From Chitinophagaceae bacterium IBVUCB2 (GTDB lineage: Bacteria > Bacteroidota > Bacteroidia > Chitinophagales > Chitinophagaceae): 64,000 nucleotides of DNA. Below, piece by piece: positions 9,866 to 17,717 of the stretch. Made by a program: the position numbers and the translations under genes. Numbering within the stretch: the stretch's first letter is position 1; the number at the start of each line of letters is the position of its first letter. Where the stretch lies: assembly GCA_002127295.1 (NCBI GenBank), contig NFUV01000003.1:248001-312000 (forward strand), given 5' to 3'. The notes below the pieces were generated by a model. That model saw only the letters and a list, made by a program, of their open reading frames with translations, searched no databases and was not told where the DNA came from.

Positions 9866-12121
9866 TCAGAATGCCCGTTTATCCTCTTCTTCTCCCATCG
9901 CTATTTTATATGCTTTAATAAATAAAGCACCTAAGTTTTTGTATGGCGGAATATAATCTTCAAACTCTTTTGCCACTACCATTTTATCCAGCTCTTTCCA
10001 GAAAGGTATCCAATCAATATTACTACCTGTTCTTGCCTTATCGGTTAAAAGTTGAAAGAAGGGACGATTTACTTCTGTTGCCCCAATTTGTTTCGAAGCA
10101 ATAATGTGTGCATCCGGTGCCTTTTCCAGTACATCATGAATTAAATGATAACCTCCACATGAACCCAGGAACACAATTTTGGAGGAAGGAAACATTTGCG
10201 CAATGGTAGCATCTGCATAGTAACTATGGCCTCTATGAATTGTTATTGTAGGATATTCCTTTTTGGCTTCCATGTATTCGCACAAAGCTTTCTGAGCTTT
10301 TTCATCTTCTCCACCTTCTTCCGGCAAAGCTCTGTTGGCATAAATAGTAACTGGCTTCCCTTTAGCTGAATTAATAGTAACCCATTGCTTATTACTGTTA
10401 TCTATTCTCCAATTGGCATTGCTAAACATATTTACAAAGCCCCTGAAAATTCCTTGCCCGTCTTTATCACCATAAAAGAACACTTGCATAATTACTCTGC
10501 CACTATCATTTAATAATGATTTGTTAGGCACTTCATATACTGGTGGAATACCAAGCTCCTTTGTCAGATCTATTTTGTTTACTGTGTCAGCAGATAAAAA
10601 AAGATTATTGAGAATTTTATAAATAGCAATCCCTTTTTTATTATTCTGACTAAGGTTTCGTTGATAACATTCCTGCACATTTCGCAGCATCTCATTGGCA
10701 ATAGGTTTTAATGATTCTGCTATACTTGCATAAGAGTCTGCCACGTCTACTCCATCTTCCAAACCATCCGTTTTCTCCAGGTTTTTTACAAATGCTTTCA
10801 TCAATGTGTTCGCCGGGTCTTCTTCATTTGGATTGGTAGATTTAGGAAATGAGCCGAGGAAGTTGCCCAATGTATTGTAACCCGCCGCCATCTTGATCAG
10901 TTTGCGATATTTATCAAAGCTTACCAGTGTTAATAATGAATCGCCCCGGTTCCCAATTTTTTTCATCATCAACGGATATACACCTTTTGTAAAACTGGAG
11001 GTATAAATAGAACCGTCTGATGATACAATCAGGTAATACAACTCTTCTGCACTAAATGGTTGAATACTTCTGAACCGAACCTCGGCACCTTCATTATGTA
11101 AAGCGTTTATCGTTGTTATAAATACATACTTAGCTTTATCTTCTAATTTTTTACCCAGCGATTTATATTCAAATGCAGTATCCTTATTCAGCAACCGTTG
11201 ATAATAATCCATCTGGGTTTTCACCAGCAGTTTATAATATAAAACGGAATCGTCTTTTACATCATCAATTTCACGGATTGTTATTTTGCCATTTACAATG
11301 TTATCCAGGAAAGGAAAATAAAACTGGCCACTTTTGCTTCGGGCCATTGTAGCTATTGTTTTTACAAATACATCATCATTGATATTTCTTATTACAGCAC
11401 CCAACTTACTGTTAGAAGCAGCATAATCATATAATTGTTTGGGGTATTTTCTTGCTACAGCCCTAACAAGGCTATCCGCAAAAGGCATGTCCGGATTTTG
11501 ATACAAGGTCAGGAAAGTTCTCTCAGGATGCAACGCACAAAACTTCAAGACCAAATTGTTTTTTGATGATTTATAACCCGAGTTTTTATCAAATATATTA
11601 GCTCCGAGTAAATTGTTTCCGGCATCATACGACAACGAACTGACTACTTTTTCAATGGATTCGTTTTTTCTGTCCCTGGCAACTGCGGCTTCAAAAGCAT
11701 TAATTATTACCGGAAGATTTGCGGGGTTTACTTTTTTATCGGACTTTATTTTTAAGTTTTGTTTGAAATATTTTAATAGATTTTCCAGGCCTGATAAATA
11801 ATTAACCTTTAAGCGGTGATCCAACACTTTATCCGTTTCCAGCATGTATTGAATTACGTCGACCTTTTTTACCAGTGATTGGGTGATCAGGAAATTGACC
11901 TCTTCGTCTTTTGAAGGAGCAAAAAGCTTATCGGCTTTACCGTCAGATGCCAGAATTGATTTTTGTTCTGCATCGATCGCATCGTGTCGGAGAGTGCGGG
12001 AAAATGAAGGTGTAAAATTCGTCGGAATTTTTACGGTATCTGCCGCACTAACCCCTTGTGCCCTAACAGCCGCTGCACAAAAAATTAACGCTAAAAGGAA
12101 AAGGTATTTGCTCATTGTCAT
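9866..12121 (-). CDS. Large exported protein with a caspase-like (clan CD) His/Cys motif
   Basis: The 751-aa protein has a signal peptide (MSKYLFLLALIFCAAAVRAQ; ATG at 12121 or 12115). Most of it (residues 40-560) is a helical region I do not recognise. The C-terminal region looks like an alpha/beta fold. A hydrophobic strand ends in HRGHS (His629, His632), and a second (KIVFLGSCGG) places Cys655 directly after the strand. That is the arrangement of the catalytic His and Cys of clan CD peptidases (caspase, gingipain, CHAT). The spacing of 23-26 residues is a little short for the clan. Activity is therefore a hypothesis; the domain could be a degenerate relative. A TAACTTTG element lies upstream. 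Confidence 0.75.
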   Translation of the reverse strand: MTMSKYLFLLALIFCAAAVRAQGVSAADTVKIPTNFTPSFSRTLRHDAIDAEQKSILASDGKADKLFAPSKDEEVNFLITQSLVKKVDVIQYMLETDKVLDHRLKVNYLSGLENLLKYFKQNLKIKSDKKVNPANLPVIINAFEAAVARDRKNESIEKVVSSLSYDAGNNLLGANIFDKNSGYKSSKNNLVLKFCALHPERTFLTLYQNPDMPFADSLVRAVARKYPKQLYDYAASNSKLGAVIRNINDDVFVKTIATMARSKSGQFYFPFLDNIVNGKITIREIDDVKDDSVLYYKLLVKTQMDYYQRLLNKDTAFEYKSLGKKLEDKAKYVFITTINALHNEGAEVRFRSIQPFSAEELYYLIVSSDGSIYTSSFTKGVYPLMMKKIGNRGDSLLTLVSFDKYRKLIKMAAGYNTLGNFLGSFPKSTNPNEEDPANTLMKAFVKNLEKTDGLEDGVDVADSYASIAESLKPIANEMLRNVQECYQRNLSQNNKKGIAIYKILNNLFLSADTVNKIDLTKELGIPPVYEVPNKSLLNDSGRVIMQVFFYGDKDGQGIFRGFVNMFSNANWRIDNSNKQWVTINSAKGKPVTIYANRALPEEGGEDEKAQKALCEYMEAKKEYPTITIHRGHSYYADATIAQMFPSSKIVFLGSCGGYHLIHDVLEKAPDAHIIASKQIGATEVNRPFFQLLTDKARTGSNIDWIPFWKELDKMVVAKEFEDYIPPYKNLGALFIKAYKIAMGEEEDKRAF

Positions 12122-12134
12122 AAGGATAGAAAGT

Positions 12135-12142
12135 CAAAGTTA
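12135..12142 (-). promoter_or_regulatory. -7 element of the 751-aa exported protein gene
   Basis: Minus-strand TAACTTTG matches TAnnTTTG 14 bp before the ATG at 12121. No TTTG is visible at the -33 distance, so the promoter may need an activator. Confidence 0.45.
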
Positions 12143-12251
12143 CTAAGCCCGGCCGACATAGACCGTTTATCGGGTTTATTATTGATACAGACGCTTTTAT
12201 ATGGAATAAAGCTGTCTCAGGATCCAAAAACAGCCGCTTTAACGCCATATT

Positions 12252-12280
12252 TATTAAGTTATCATTAAGTCTGTGTAAAC
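12252..12280. promoter_or_regulatory. Possible PhoB-type box (three 11-bp-spaced units)
   Basis: TATTAAG (12252), CATTAAG (12263) and TGTAAAC (12274) start exactly 11 bp apart. They resemble the TGTTAAG units upstream of the receptor at 17718-20516. The site lies in the divergent region between the 751-aa gene and the response regulator gene, so it could serve either. The heptamers are AT-rich and there are only three, so chance is a real alternative. Confidence 0.35.
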
Positions 12281-12316
12281 TGATACCCGCAATTTCCCTG
12301 CCCGCCAAATTCCAGT

Positions 12317-12324
12317 TAGGTTTG
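12317..12324 (+). promoter_or_regulatory. -7 element of the two-component operon
   Basis: TAGGTTTG fits TAnnTTTG 17 bp before the response regulator ATG. No TTTG is visible at the -33 position. Confidence 0.5.
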
Positions 12325-12341
12325 CGAAAACTTTCCAAAAA

Positions 12342-13019
12342 ATGGACAATAAGCCCAGAAAGGTGCTAATTGCTGACGACGAGCCGGATATTTTAGAAAT
12401 ATTGAAATACAATCTTTCAAATGAAGGCTATGAGGTAATAACTGCTAAAGATGGAGATGAAGCCCTGGAAAAAGCCCGCCGTACCCAGCCTGATCTTATT
12501 GTACTAGATGTAATGATGCCTAAAAAAACAGGTGTTGAGGTTTGTCAATTACTACGGGCACAGACCATGTTCAAAGAGACGCTTATTATTTTTCTGACAG
12601 CTGTAAACGACGAAGGCACACAAATAAAAGGACTAGAAACCGGTGCCGATGATTACATAAGCAAACCCATCAGTCCAAAAGTTTTTTTAAGCCGGGTAAA
12701 TGCACTTTTTCGCAGGTTGAATAAAACGGATGCAAGAATTCTCACTATTGAAAATCTTACCATTGACCCGGAAAGGTTTGTTATTATGGTTGGAGAAAAT
12801 GAAATCATACTGGCCAAAAAAGAATTTGAATTGCTTTACCTGTTAGCGTTAAAACCAGGACGGGTTTTCCTGCGGAATGAAATACTGAACCAGGTATGGG
12901 GAAATGATGTAATTGTAGGCGACAGAACAATTGATGTACATATTCGTAAGATTCGGCAAAAACTGGGAATTGATTGTATTACTACGGTAAAGGGAGTTGG
13001 GTACAAATTTGAATTATAA
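12342..13019 (+). CDS. PhoB/OmpR-family response regulator
   Basis: The 225-aa protein is a two-domain transcription factor. The receiver domain (residues 5-120) has the acidic pair Asp12-Asp13, phospho-acceptor Asp56 (LIVLDVMMP), the FLTA threonine and the SKPIS lysine. The winged-helix domain (about 130-225) ends in IRQKLGIDCITTVKGVGYKF, typical of PhoB/OmpR DNA-binding domains. The partner kinase lies 88 bp downstream on the same strand. The nearby phosphate-transport genes with 11-bp tandem operators suggest this is the Pho regulator, but that is inference. A possible autoregulatory box lies at 12252-12280. Confidence 0.92.
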   Translation: MDNKPRKVLIADDEPDILEILKYNLSNEGYEVITAKDGDEALEKARRTQPDLIVLDVMMPKKTGVEVCQLLRAQTMFKETLIIFLTAVNDEGTQIKGLETGADDYISKPISPKVFLSRVNALFRRLNKTDARILTIENLTIDPERFVIMVGENEIILAKKEFELLYLLALKPGRVFLRNEILNQVWGNDVIVGDRTIDVHIRKIRQKLGIDCITTVKGVGYKFEL

Positions 13020-13107
13020 GGTAACGGATGTGGATACCGGGTGTACGGATTTATCCTTTTACCTTTGTCTCAACTGACAGCAGACAAGCTACACCCGACA
13101 GCAGATT

Positions 13108-14157
13108 ATGTTCTCCACAAAAAATATTTCTCCCCGTCAACTCTCGGCATTTACAGCATTAGTGTTGGCAATCCCTATCAGCTTATTGATCGGATATATA
13201 GAAAAAAGTTGGGAGATTGGAGCTATTTGCTTTGCTATCATTTTCGCAGGCAGTTACCTGCTTATATCTTTTATCTTGGAACGTTTTATTTATCGCAAAA
13301 TAAAACTCATCTACAAATTCATTCATCAAACCAAGGCAACCAAGAAAGAAGAAACATATTACAAATATGTATTACCGCAAAAAGATATTGCCCAGGTAAC
13401 AGATGAAGTAGAAGCCTGGGCCGCCGAGCATGAGGAAGAAGTAGAGATGCTACGGAGTATTGAGCAATTTAGAAAAGAGTTTTTGCAAAACCTTTCTCAT
13501 GAATTTAAAACTCCTGTTTTTGCAATTCAAGGATATATCGATACGCTGCTAGCTGGGGCTTTAGAAAACCCGGAAGTCAATAAAAAATTTTTAGAAAAGA
13601 CCGCCAAAAATGTGGAGCGGCTTACACACCTGCTGAATGATCTCGATGAGATTTCAAGCCTGGAAAGAGGGGAGTTGGTTTTATATAAAGAGAATTTTAT
13701 TATACAGGATCTGGTTAGAGAGGTATATGACAGCTTATCAGTAAAAGCAGAGGCAGCAAATATTTTTTGTTCCATTAAAAAAGGCTGCGAATCGCCCTTG
13801 ACTGTTTATGCCGATAAATCAAAAATCCGGCAGGTGCTTACTAATTTAATTGAGAACTCAATTAAATACGGTAAATATGATGGAACCATTACCGCCAGTA
13901 TGTATAAAACAGATGGCAAACATATTTTGATAGAAATAAGTGATGATGGAATAGGTATTAACGAAAAGAACCTGCCCCGGGTTTTTGAACGATTTTACCG
14001 CACCGAAGAAGGCCGCAGTATTGATGTAACAGGAAGTGGGCTGGGCCTTGCTATTTGCAAACACATTATAGAAGCACATCAACAAACCATTCATGTACGT
14101 AGCAGGGAAAATATTGGTACCACTATTGGCTTTACATTGGAAGTAAGGAAGGATTAA
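13108..14157 (+). CDS. Sensor histidine kinase (PhoR-like architecture)
   Basis: The 349-aa protein has two N-terminal transmembrane helices (about residues 14-30 and 38-56) with almost no periplasmic loop, and then a short linker. The dimerisation/phospho-acceptor domain has the H-box LSHEFKTP (His131). The HATPase domain has the N-box (NLIENSIKYG) and G boxes (DDGIGI, GSGLGLAI). The lack of an extracellular sensing domain fits PhoR-type kinases, which receive their signal through other proteins such as PhoU. It follows the response regulator and is probably co-transcribed with it. Confidence 0.92.
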   Translation: MFSTKNISPRQLSAFTALVLAIPISLLIGYIEKSWEIGAICFAIIFAGSYLLISFILERFIYRKIKLIYKFIHQTKATKKEETYYKYVLPQKDIAQVTDEVEAWAAEHEEEVEMLRSIEQFRKEFLQNLSHEFKTPVFAIQGYIDTLLAGALENPEVNKKFLEKTAKNVERLTHLLNDLDEISSLERGELVLYKENFIIQDLVREVYDSLSVKAEAANIFCSIKKGCESPLTVYADKSKIRQVLTNLIENSIKYGKYDGTITASMYKTDGKHILIEISDDGIGINEKNLPRVFERFYRTEEGRSIDVTGSGLGLAICKHIIEAHQQTIHVRSRENIGTTIGFTLEVRKD

Positions 14158-14310
14158 TACCAATCATTTTCAGTTATCAATTCTTTTAAAAACTTCTTGG
14201 GTTCATACTCATTGTATCACTTATTACTTAACCCTTTACATGTAATAAAAATGTTAGCATCCTGCTTCAGTATGCTTAAAATATTATGGGCAGTAAGAAA
14301 AATACAAGGG

Positions 14311-14346
14311 TATAAAAACCACCCCGTCCTGTCTGATACGGGGTGG
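14311..14346 (-). terminator. Orphan intrinsic terminator
   Basis: The stem arms are 14319-14327 and 14338-14346, with a 10-nt loop and the minus-strand U tract at 14311-14318. It faces away from the surrounding plus-strand genes. Confidence 0.6.
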
Positions 14347-14426
14347 CAACTGCTGAGAAAAACTGCATCAGGTATATTGCTTACACATGAGAGATGCAAT
14401 TCCGGACGATGGGTAAAGAACTGCTG
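14311..14426 (-). ncRNA. Candidate small RNA with intrinsic terminator
   Basis: On the minus strand, CATCTTTG (14427-14434, one base off the -7 consensus) could start a transcript of about 110 nt. It would end in a perfect 9-bp hairpin (CCACCCCGT with ACGGGGTGG) followed by UUUUUAUA. No minus-strand gene ends here, so the terminator is otherwise unexplained. A 70-codon frame exists in the region but looks random. No family was recognised. Confidence 0.35.
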
Positions 14427-14582
14427 CAAAGATGTTTATTGATTGTTACGCTATGATTACAGCAAGATTAAGGGAAGGTTATTAAACAGTTTGTTATAGA
14501 CGCCTTACGCATTTATACTGATGTTCTAAAAACTTAATATTACTTTATTGTTAAGTTTTGTAGCTTTAATGCAGTCGCCTCC

Positions 14583-15791
14583 ATGAAAACAAGGTGTTAT
14601 ATATTATCCCTGTTGCTTTTCGTAAGCTTTCTGCCAAAATATACTATTGGCCAGGACAACTATTCTATTATTTCATTTGATTTTTTCGGAAACCCTGTTA
14701 GTTTAAGCCTGGACAAATCCAATGAAATAAGCTTTGGCGAAATACTTAGCCCACAAACACTACAGACATTCCAAAAGACGATTTCTTCCGGGAACTCTGA
14801 TACATTTATTAAAGACCTGCTTGCCTACAAAAAAAAATATCAATTAGACGACTGGCTGTATTACCAGTTGATCAGAAAAACAGCACAACATATAAGTGCT
14901 AAAGCTGAGAACTATTACCGGTACACCCTATATAAGTGGTTTCTTCTTACTAAATCCGGTTATGATGCCACCATAAAAACCAATGGAGAAAAAATTCTTT
15001 TTTATGTGCACACAGAAGAAAGTATCTACAACATACCTTCTTACCTGAAAAATGGCAAGCAATATGTTTGTCTCAATTATCATGACTATGGAGGTTATAT
15101 AGATTTTGAAAAAGAAAAATTTATGGAAGTTGATCTTCCTGTTATCGGAGCGGAGAAAGGGTTCTCGTATAAAATAACCCGATTACCAGAATTTAACCCG
15201 GCTGATTACGAGGATAGAAAACTACAATTTAACTACAAAGAAACTGATTACCAGTTTAAGGTAAAATTGAATCCCCAGATAAAGACAATTTTCGCTAATT
15301 ATCCGGTGGTTGATTATGAATCTTACTTTAATATCCCTCTTAGCAAAGAAACCCATGAATCACTAATCCCTTTATTGAAAAAATATGTGCGGGGGATGAA
15401 TATAAAAAATGGTGTGGATTACCTGATGCATTTTACCCGTTATGCCTTCTTGTTTGAAAAAGACTCGGAAGTATATGGAAAAGAAAAAAGGCTTTCCCCA
15501 GAGCAAACCTTATTATACGAACAAAGCGATTGTGAAGATAGGGTGGCTTTGTTCTTTTCGCTGGTTAAAGAAATTTATAACCTGCCGATGATAGTACTGG
15601 CTTATCCCGAACATGTAACAATAGCCGTAAAGTTTAATAAACCAGTTGGCACCCCCATTATATATAACGGAATGAAATATTCTGTTTGTGAGCCTACGCC
15701 ACAAAAACAAGATCTTGCTGTTGGCCAGTTATCCCGTAATCTGAAAAAGGAACGATATGAAATTGTTTACGCATATGCTCCATCCCGCTAA
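14583..15791 (+). CDS. Exported transglutaminase-like (papain-fold) protein
   Basis: The 402-aa protein has a signal peptide (KTRCYILSLLLFVSFLPKYT, ending IGQ). The C-terminal third carries a transglutaminase-like core: Cys317 in SDCEDRVALFFSLVKEI, His344 in YPEHVTIAV and an acidic residue in VCEPT (Glu370). That is the order and spacing of the Cys-His-Asp/Glu triad. The N-terminal 300 residues are not recognised. It is probably a periplasmic cysteine peptidase or a related enzyme. It is transcribed towards a small lipoprotein gene on the other strand, 7 bp away. A weak TATTACT/TGTTAAG pair at 11-bp spacing precedes it (14538-14555). Confidence 0.75.
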   Translation: MKTRCYILSLLLFVSFLPKYTIGQDNYSIISFDFFGNPVSLSLDKSNEISFGEILSPQTLQTFQKTISSGNSDTFIKDLLAYKKKYQLDDWLYYQLIRKTAQHISAKAENYYRYTLYKWFLLTKSGYDATIKTNGEKILFYVHTEESIYNIPSYLKNGKQYVCLNYHDYGGYIDFEKEKFMEVDLPVIGAEKGFSYKITRLPEFNPADYEDRKLQFNYKETDYQFKVKLNPQIKTIFANYPVVDYESYFNIPLSKETHESLIPLLKKYVRGMNIKNGVDYLMHFTRYAFLFEKDSEVYGKEKRLSPEQTLLYEQSDCEDRVALFFSLVKEIYNLPMIVLAYPEHVTIAVKFNKPVGTPIIYNGMKYSVCEPTPQKQDLAVGQLSRNLKKERYEIVYAYAPSR

Positions 15792-15798
15792 AAGTTAA

Positions 15799-16236
15799 TT
15801 ACTCTTGCCGTCCGGGTAACACCGTCACATTTTTCTCCAGGCTGTTCAATAATTCTTTTGCATCATCACTCATGCAGGTAAAATATTTTTCACCAGTCTT
15901 AATAAAAGAAAGTGTCATGCAATCTTTGTTGCGGGAAAAATAAACCGTTTCAACAGTCCCGGCTTTGCCATAAAAATAAATTTTACCCTGTGTAACACAA
16001 GTATCTTTTGCTTTAATAACATTTCCATTAACATCATTCGCAATAACGGGTAAAGGATTCTTTAGAATCACCTTTGTCATATTAAAGAAACGTGGATCAC
16101 CGGGTGCATGATAGTACATTACAACAGCACTGTCACTTTCAGGCAATGCAGGAAGCATTTTAATCATATTTGTTTTATTCTTACACCCAATAACAAACAG
16201 ACTGCAGCAACAAACTAACAAGCTAACTATCTTCAT
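15799..16236 (-). CDS. Small lipoprotein of unknown function
   Basis: The 145-aa protein starts with a lipoprotein signal (MKIVSLLVCCCSLFVIGC, lipobox FVIG-Cys18). The mature part is beta-rich with no family I recognise. It contains several cysteines (CVTQGKIYF, NKDCMTLSF, TCMSDD) that could pair in the periplasm. It converges with the transglutaminase-like gene. The upstream spacer holds the terminator of the next minus-strand operon, so it should have its own promoter. Confidence 0.7.
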   Translation of the reverse strand: MKIVSLLVCCCSLFVIGCKNKTNMIKMLPALPESDSAVVMYYHAPGDPRFFNMTKVILKNPLPVIANDVNGNVIKAKDTCVTQGKIYFYGKAGTVETVYFSRNKDCMTLSFIKTGEKYFTCMSDDAKELLNSLEKNVTVLPGRQE

Positions 16237-16261
16237 AAACTATCCTTTTAATACTAAAATT

Positions 16262-16289
16262 AAAAACGTCCTGAAAAATTTCAGGACGT
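16262..16289 (-). terminator. Terminator of the receptor/beta-helix lipoprotein operon
   Basis: Arms ACGTCCTGAAA (16266-16276) and TTTCAGGACGT (16279-16289) form a perfect 11-bp stem. On the minus strand it is followed by UUUUUA. It lies 28 bp past the stop at 16317. Confidence 0.88.
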
Positions 16290-16316
16290 GGAAAATTATT
16301 TTAAATCACTTCTAAA

Positions 16317-17669
16317 TTAATAAGCAGCATTCTGAGGATCCCAGTTTGCCCAACCACTTGTCCAATTGGTTGCACCAAATGCACCACGATAAGCTGTGCT
16401 GGTAAAGAAAGCATTCATACCTGCGAAGCTTGAACCTGCTAATGCAGGTGACCCTACAGCTGGTAAGAAGTTTGGTGAAGTTGAATAAAAAGGATTGGTT
16501 AACATTATTGCAGCAGATGTTGCATACGTATTACATCCTTCAGCTTCTGCTTTAGTTTGTATTTGTGCATTAGTTGCTAAAGCTACGTTGGCAGTTTTAT
16601 AAGGAAGCGTTGTAGCATGTACCATGTTATTCTTAAACTCTGAGACACCAGTGGTATAATAATCATTAAGAGTGTTATCAGATTCCATAGAAAAACCAGC
16701 ATCTGGATGCCCCATTAAAATTGAATTTCGCAAAATAAACTGAGTTGATCTTCTCCACCTATTCGAAAAATTATGATTCCCTGCTGTTCCTGCTGCATCA
16801 TTTGGTCCAACAAAAGTAAAATTGCTTAGCTGTGGTTTAGTACGGGGAGACACTGTTGTACCAGCAGCATCGTTATCACACTCAATAGCATTACCAGCAT
16901 CACCGGCATCTACAAAATCAGGTTTGCGACAAGAAACTCCAAACTGTATTTTACCAGTGTAACCAAAGTCAAAATCAAAATCATCATCAGCCGTAGCAAA
17001 AGCAACCAGGTTTTTTGCATTCACGGTGCCTCCGAAAAATTCAAACGCATCATCATTACCAAACGATACTTGTATATTTTCCAAAATAGTACCTGAGCCT
17101 ACACCACCACAAGTCAATCCATTAATTTCAGAACCAGGCTCTGCAGCAATACCTGCATATTCAATACGAACAAAACGAAGGATACCGCTTTCATCTAACG
17201 GGTCTGTTCCGCCATATTGACGACCTACACCACCTTCAATAGTTGGAGCAGGGTCAAGGGGACGATTCGTTGGTGCTTTACCCAATAAAATAATTCCACC
17301 CCAATCACCAGGTGCTCTTGAGCCAACAGGCTTACCACTGGTAAACACAATTGGGTTAACGGCTGTGCCTGATGCTACTAACTTAGCTCCTCTTTCAATT
17401 ATCAAAGCTCCTTTTTCAGTTATATCACTTTTTACAATACATCCAGCCTCAAATGTAATAGTTGCGCCATCAGTTACATATACATACCCTTTCAATATCC
17501 AGGTGCCTTTAGCATAAAATTTACTAGATGAGATAACACCACTAATAATATTACTGGTAGGGTCGGGTGGTGCTATCACTGCATCGCCTTCATCAAAATT
17601 CACTTTTACACAAGAAGTGAAGCTGAAGGTTGTAGCCAGAATCAGCGTTCCCAAAAAAAACTTTTTCAT
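16317..17669 (-). CDS. Surface lipoprotein with beta-helix-like repeats, partner of the upstream receptor
   Basis: The 450-aa protein has a lipoprotein signal (MKKFFLGTLILATTFSFTSC, Cys20). The body has the short repeating beta strands of a right-handed parallel beta-helix (ITFEAGCIVKSDITEKGALI; GTILENIQVSFGNDDAFEFF; LRNSILMGHPDAGFSM). An acidic loop, ADDDFDFDFG, could bind metal. It starts 48 bp after the stop of the 932-aa TonB-dependent receptor and shares its terminator. Co-transcription suggests it takes the place SusD-type lipoproteins have next to SusC receptors. Given the surrounding phosphate genes it may bind a phosphorus compound; that is inference only. Confidence 0.82.
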   Translation of the reverse strand: MKKFFLGTLILATTFSFTSCVKVNFDEGDAVIAPPDPTSNIISGVISSSKFYAKGTWILKGYVYVTDGATITFEAGCIVKSDITEKGALIIERGAKLVASGTAVNPIVFTSGKPVGSRAPGDWGGIILLGKAPTNRPLDPAPTIEGGVGRQYGGTDPLDESGILRFVRIEYAGIAAEPGSEINGLTCGGVGSGTILENIQVSFGNDDAFEFFGGTVNAKNLVAFATADDDFDFDFGYTGKIQFGVSCRKPDFVDAGDAGNAIECDNDAAGTTVSPRTKPQLSNFTFVGPNDAAGTAGNHNFSNRWRRSTQFILRNSILMGHPDAGFSMESDNTLNDYYTTGVSEFKNNMVHATTLPYKTANVALATNAQIQTKAEAEGCNTYATSAAIMLTNPFYSTSPNFLPAVGSPALAGSSFAGMNAFFTSTAYRGAFGATNWTSGWANWDPQNAAY

Positions 17670-17717
17670 ATCAATTTTTGTTTTTGTTGTTTTTAATTTT
17701 ATAGTCAGTTCTGATAG

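Larger units (their letters stand above)
14158..14582. other. Intergenic region after the kinase gene
   Basis: This region of 425 bp holds a strong GC-rich hairpin (14319-14346) with a minus-strand U tract that serves no known gene, treated here as the end of a candidate small RNA. Weak open frames on both strands (81 aa and 70 aa) overlap each other and lack family resemblance. Near 14560, TAGCTTTA may be the -7 element of the next gene. Confidence 0.5.

Noticed and set aside
12063-12338. 91-codon minus-strand frame across the start of the 751-aa gene
   Set aside because: It overlaps the signal peptide region of a clear gene in another frame, contains the promoter elements, and reads as random sequence.
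14197-14442. 81-codon plus-strand and 70-codon minus-strand frames after the sensor kinase
   Set aside because: They overlap each other and the terminator hairpin, and have no family resemblance or start signals.
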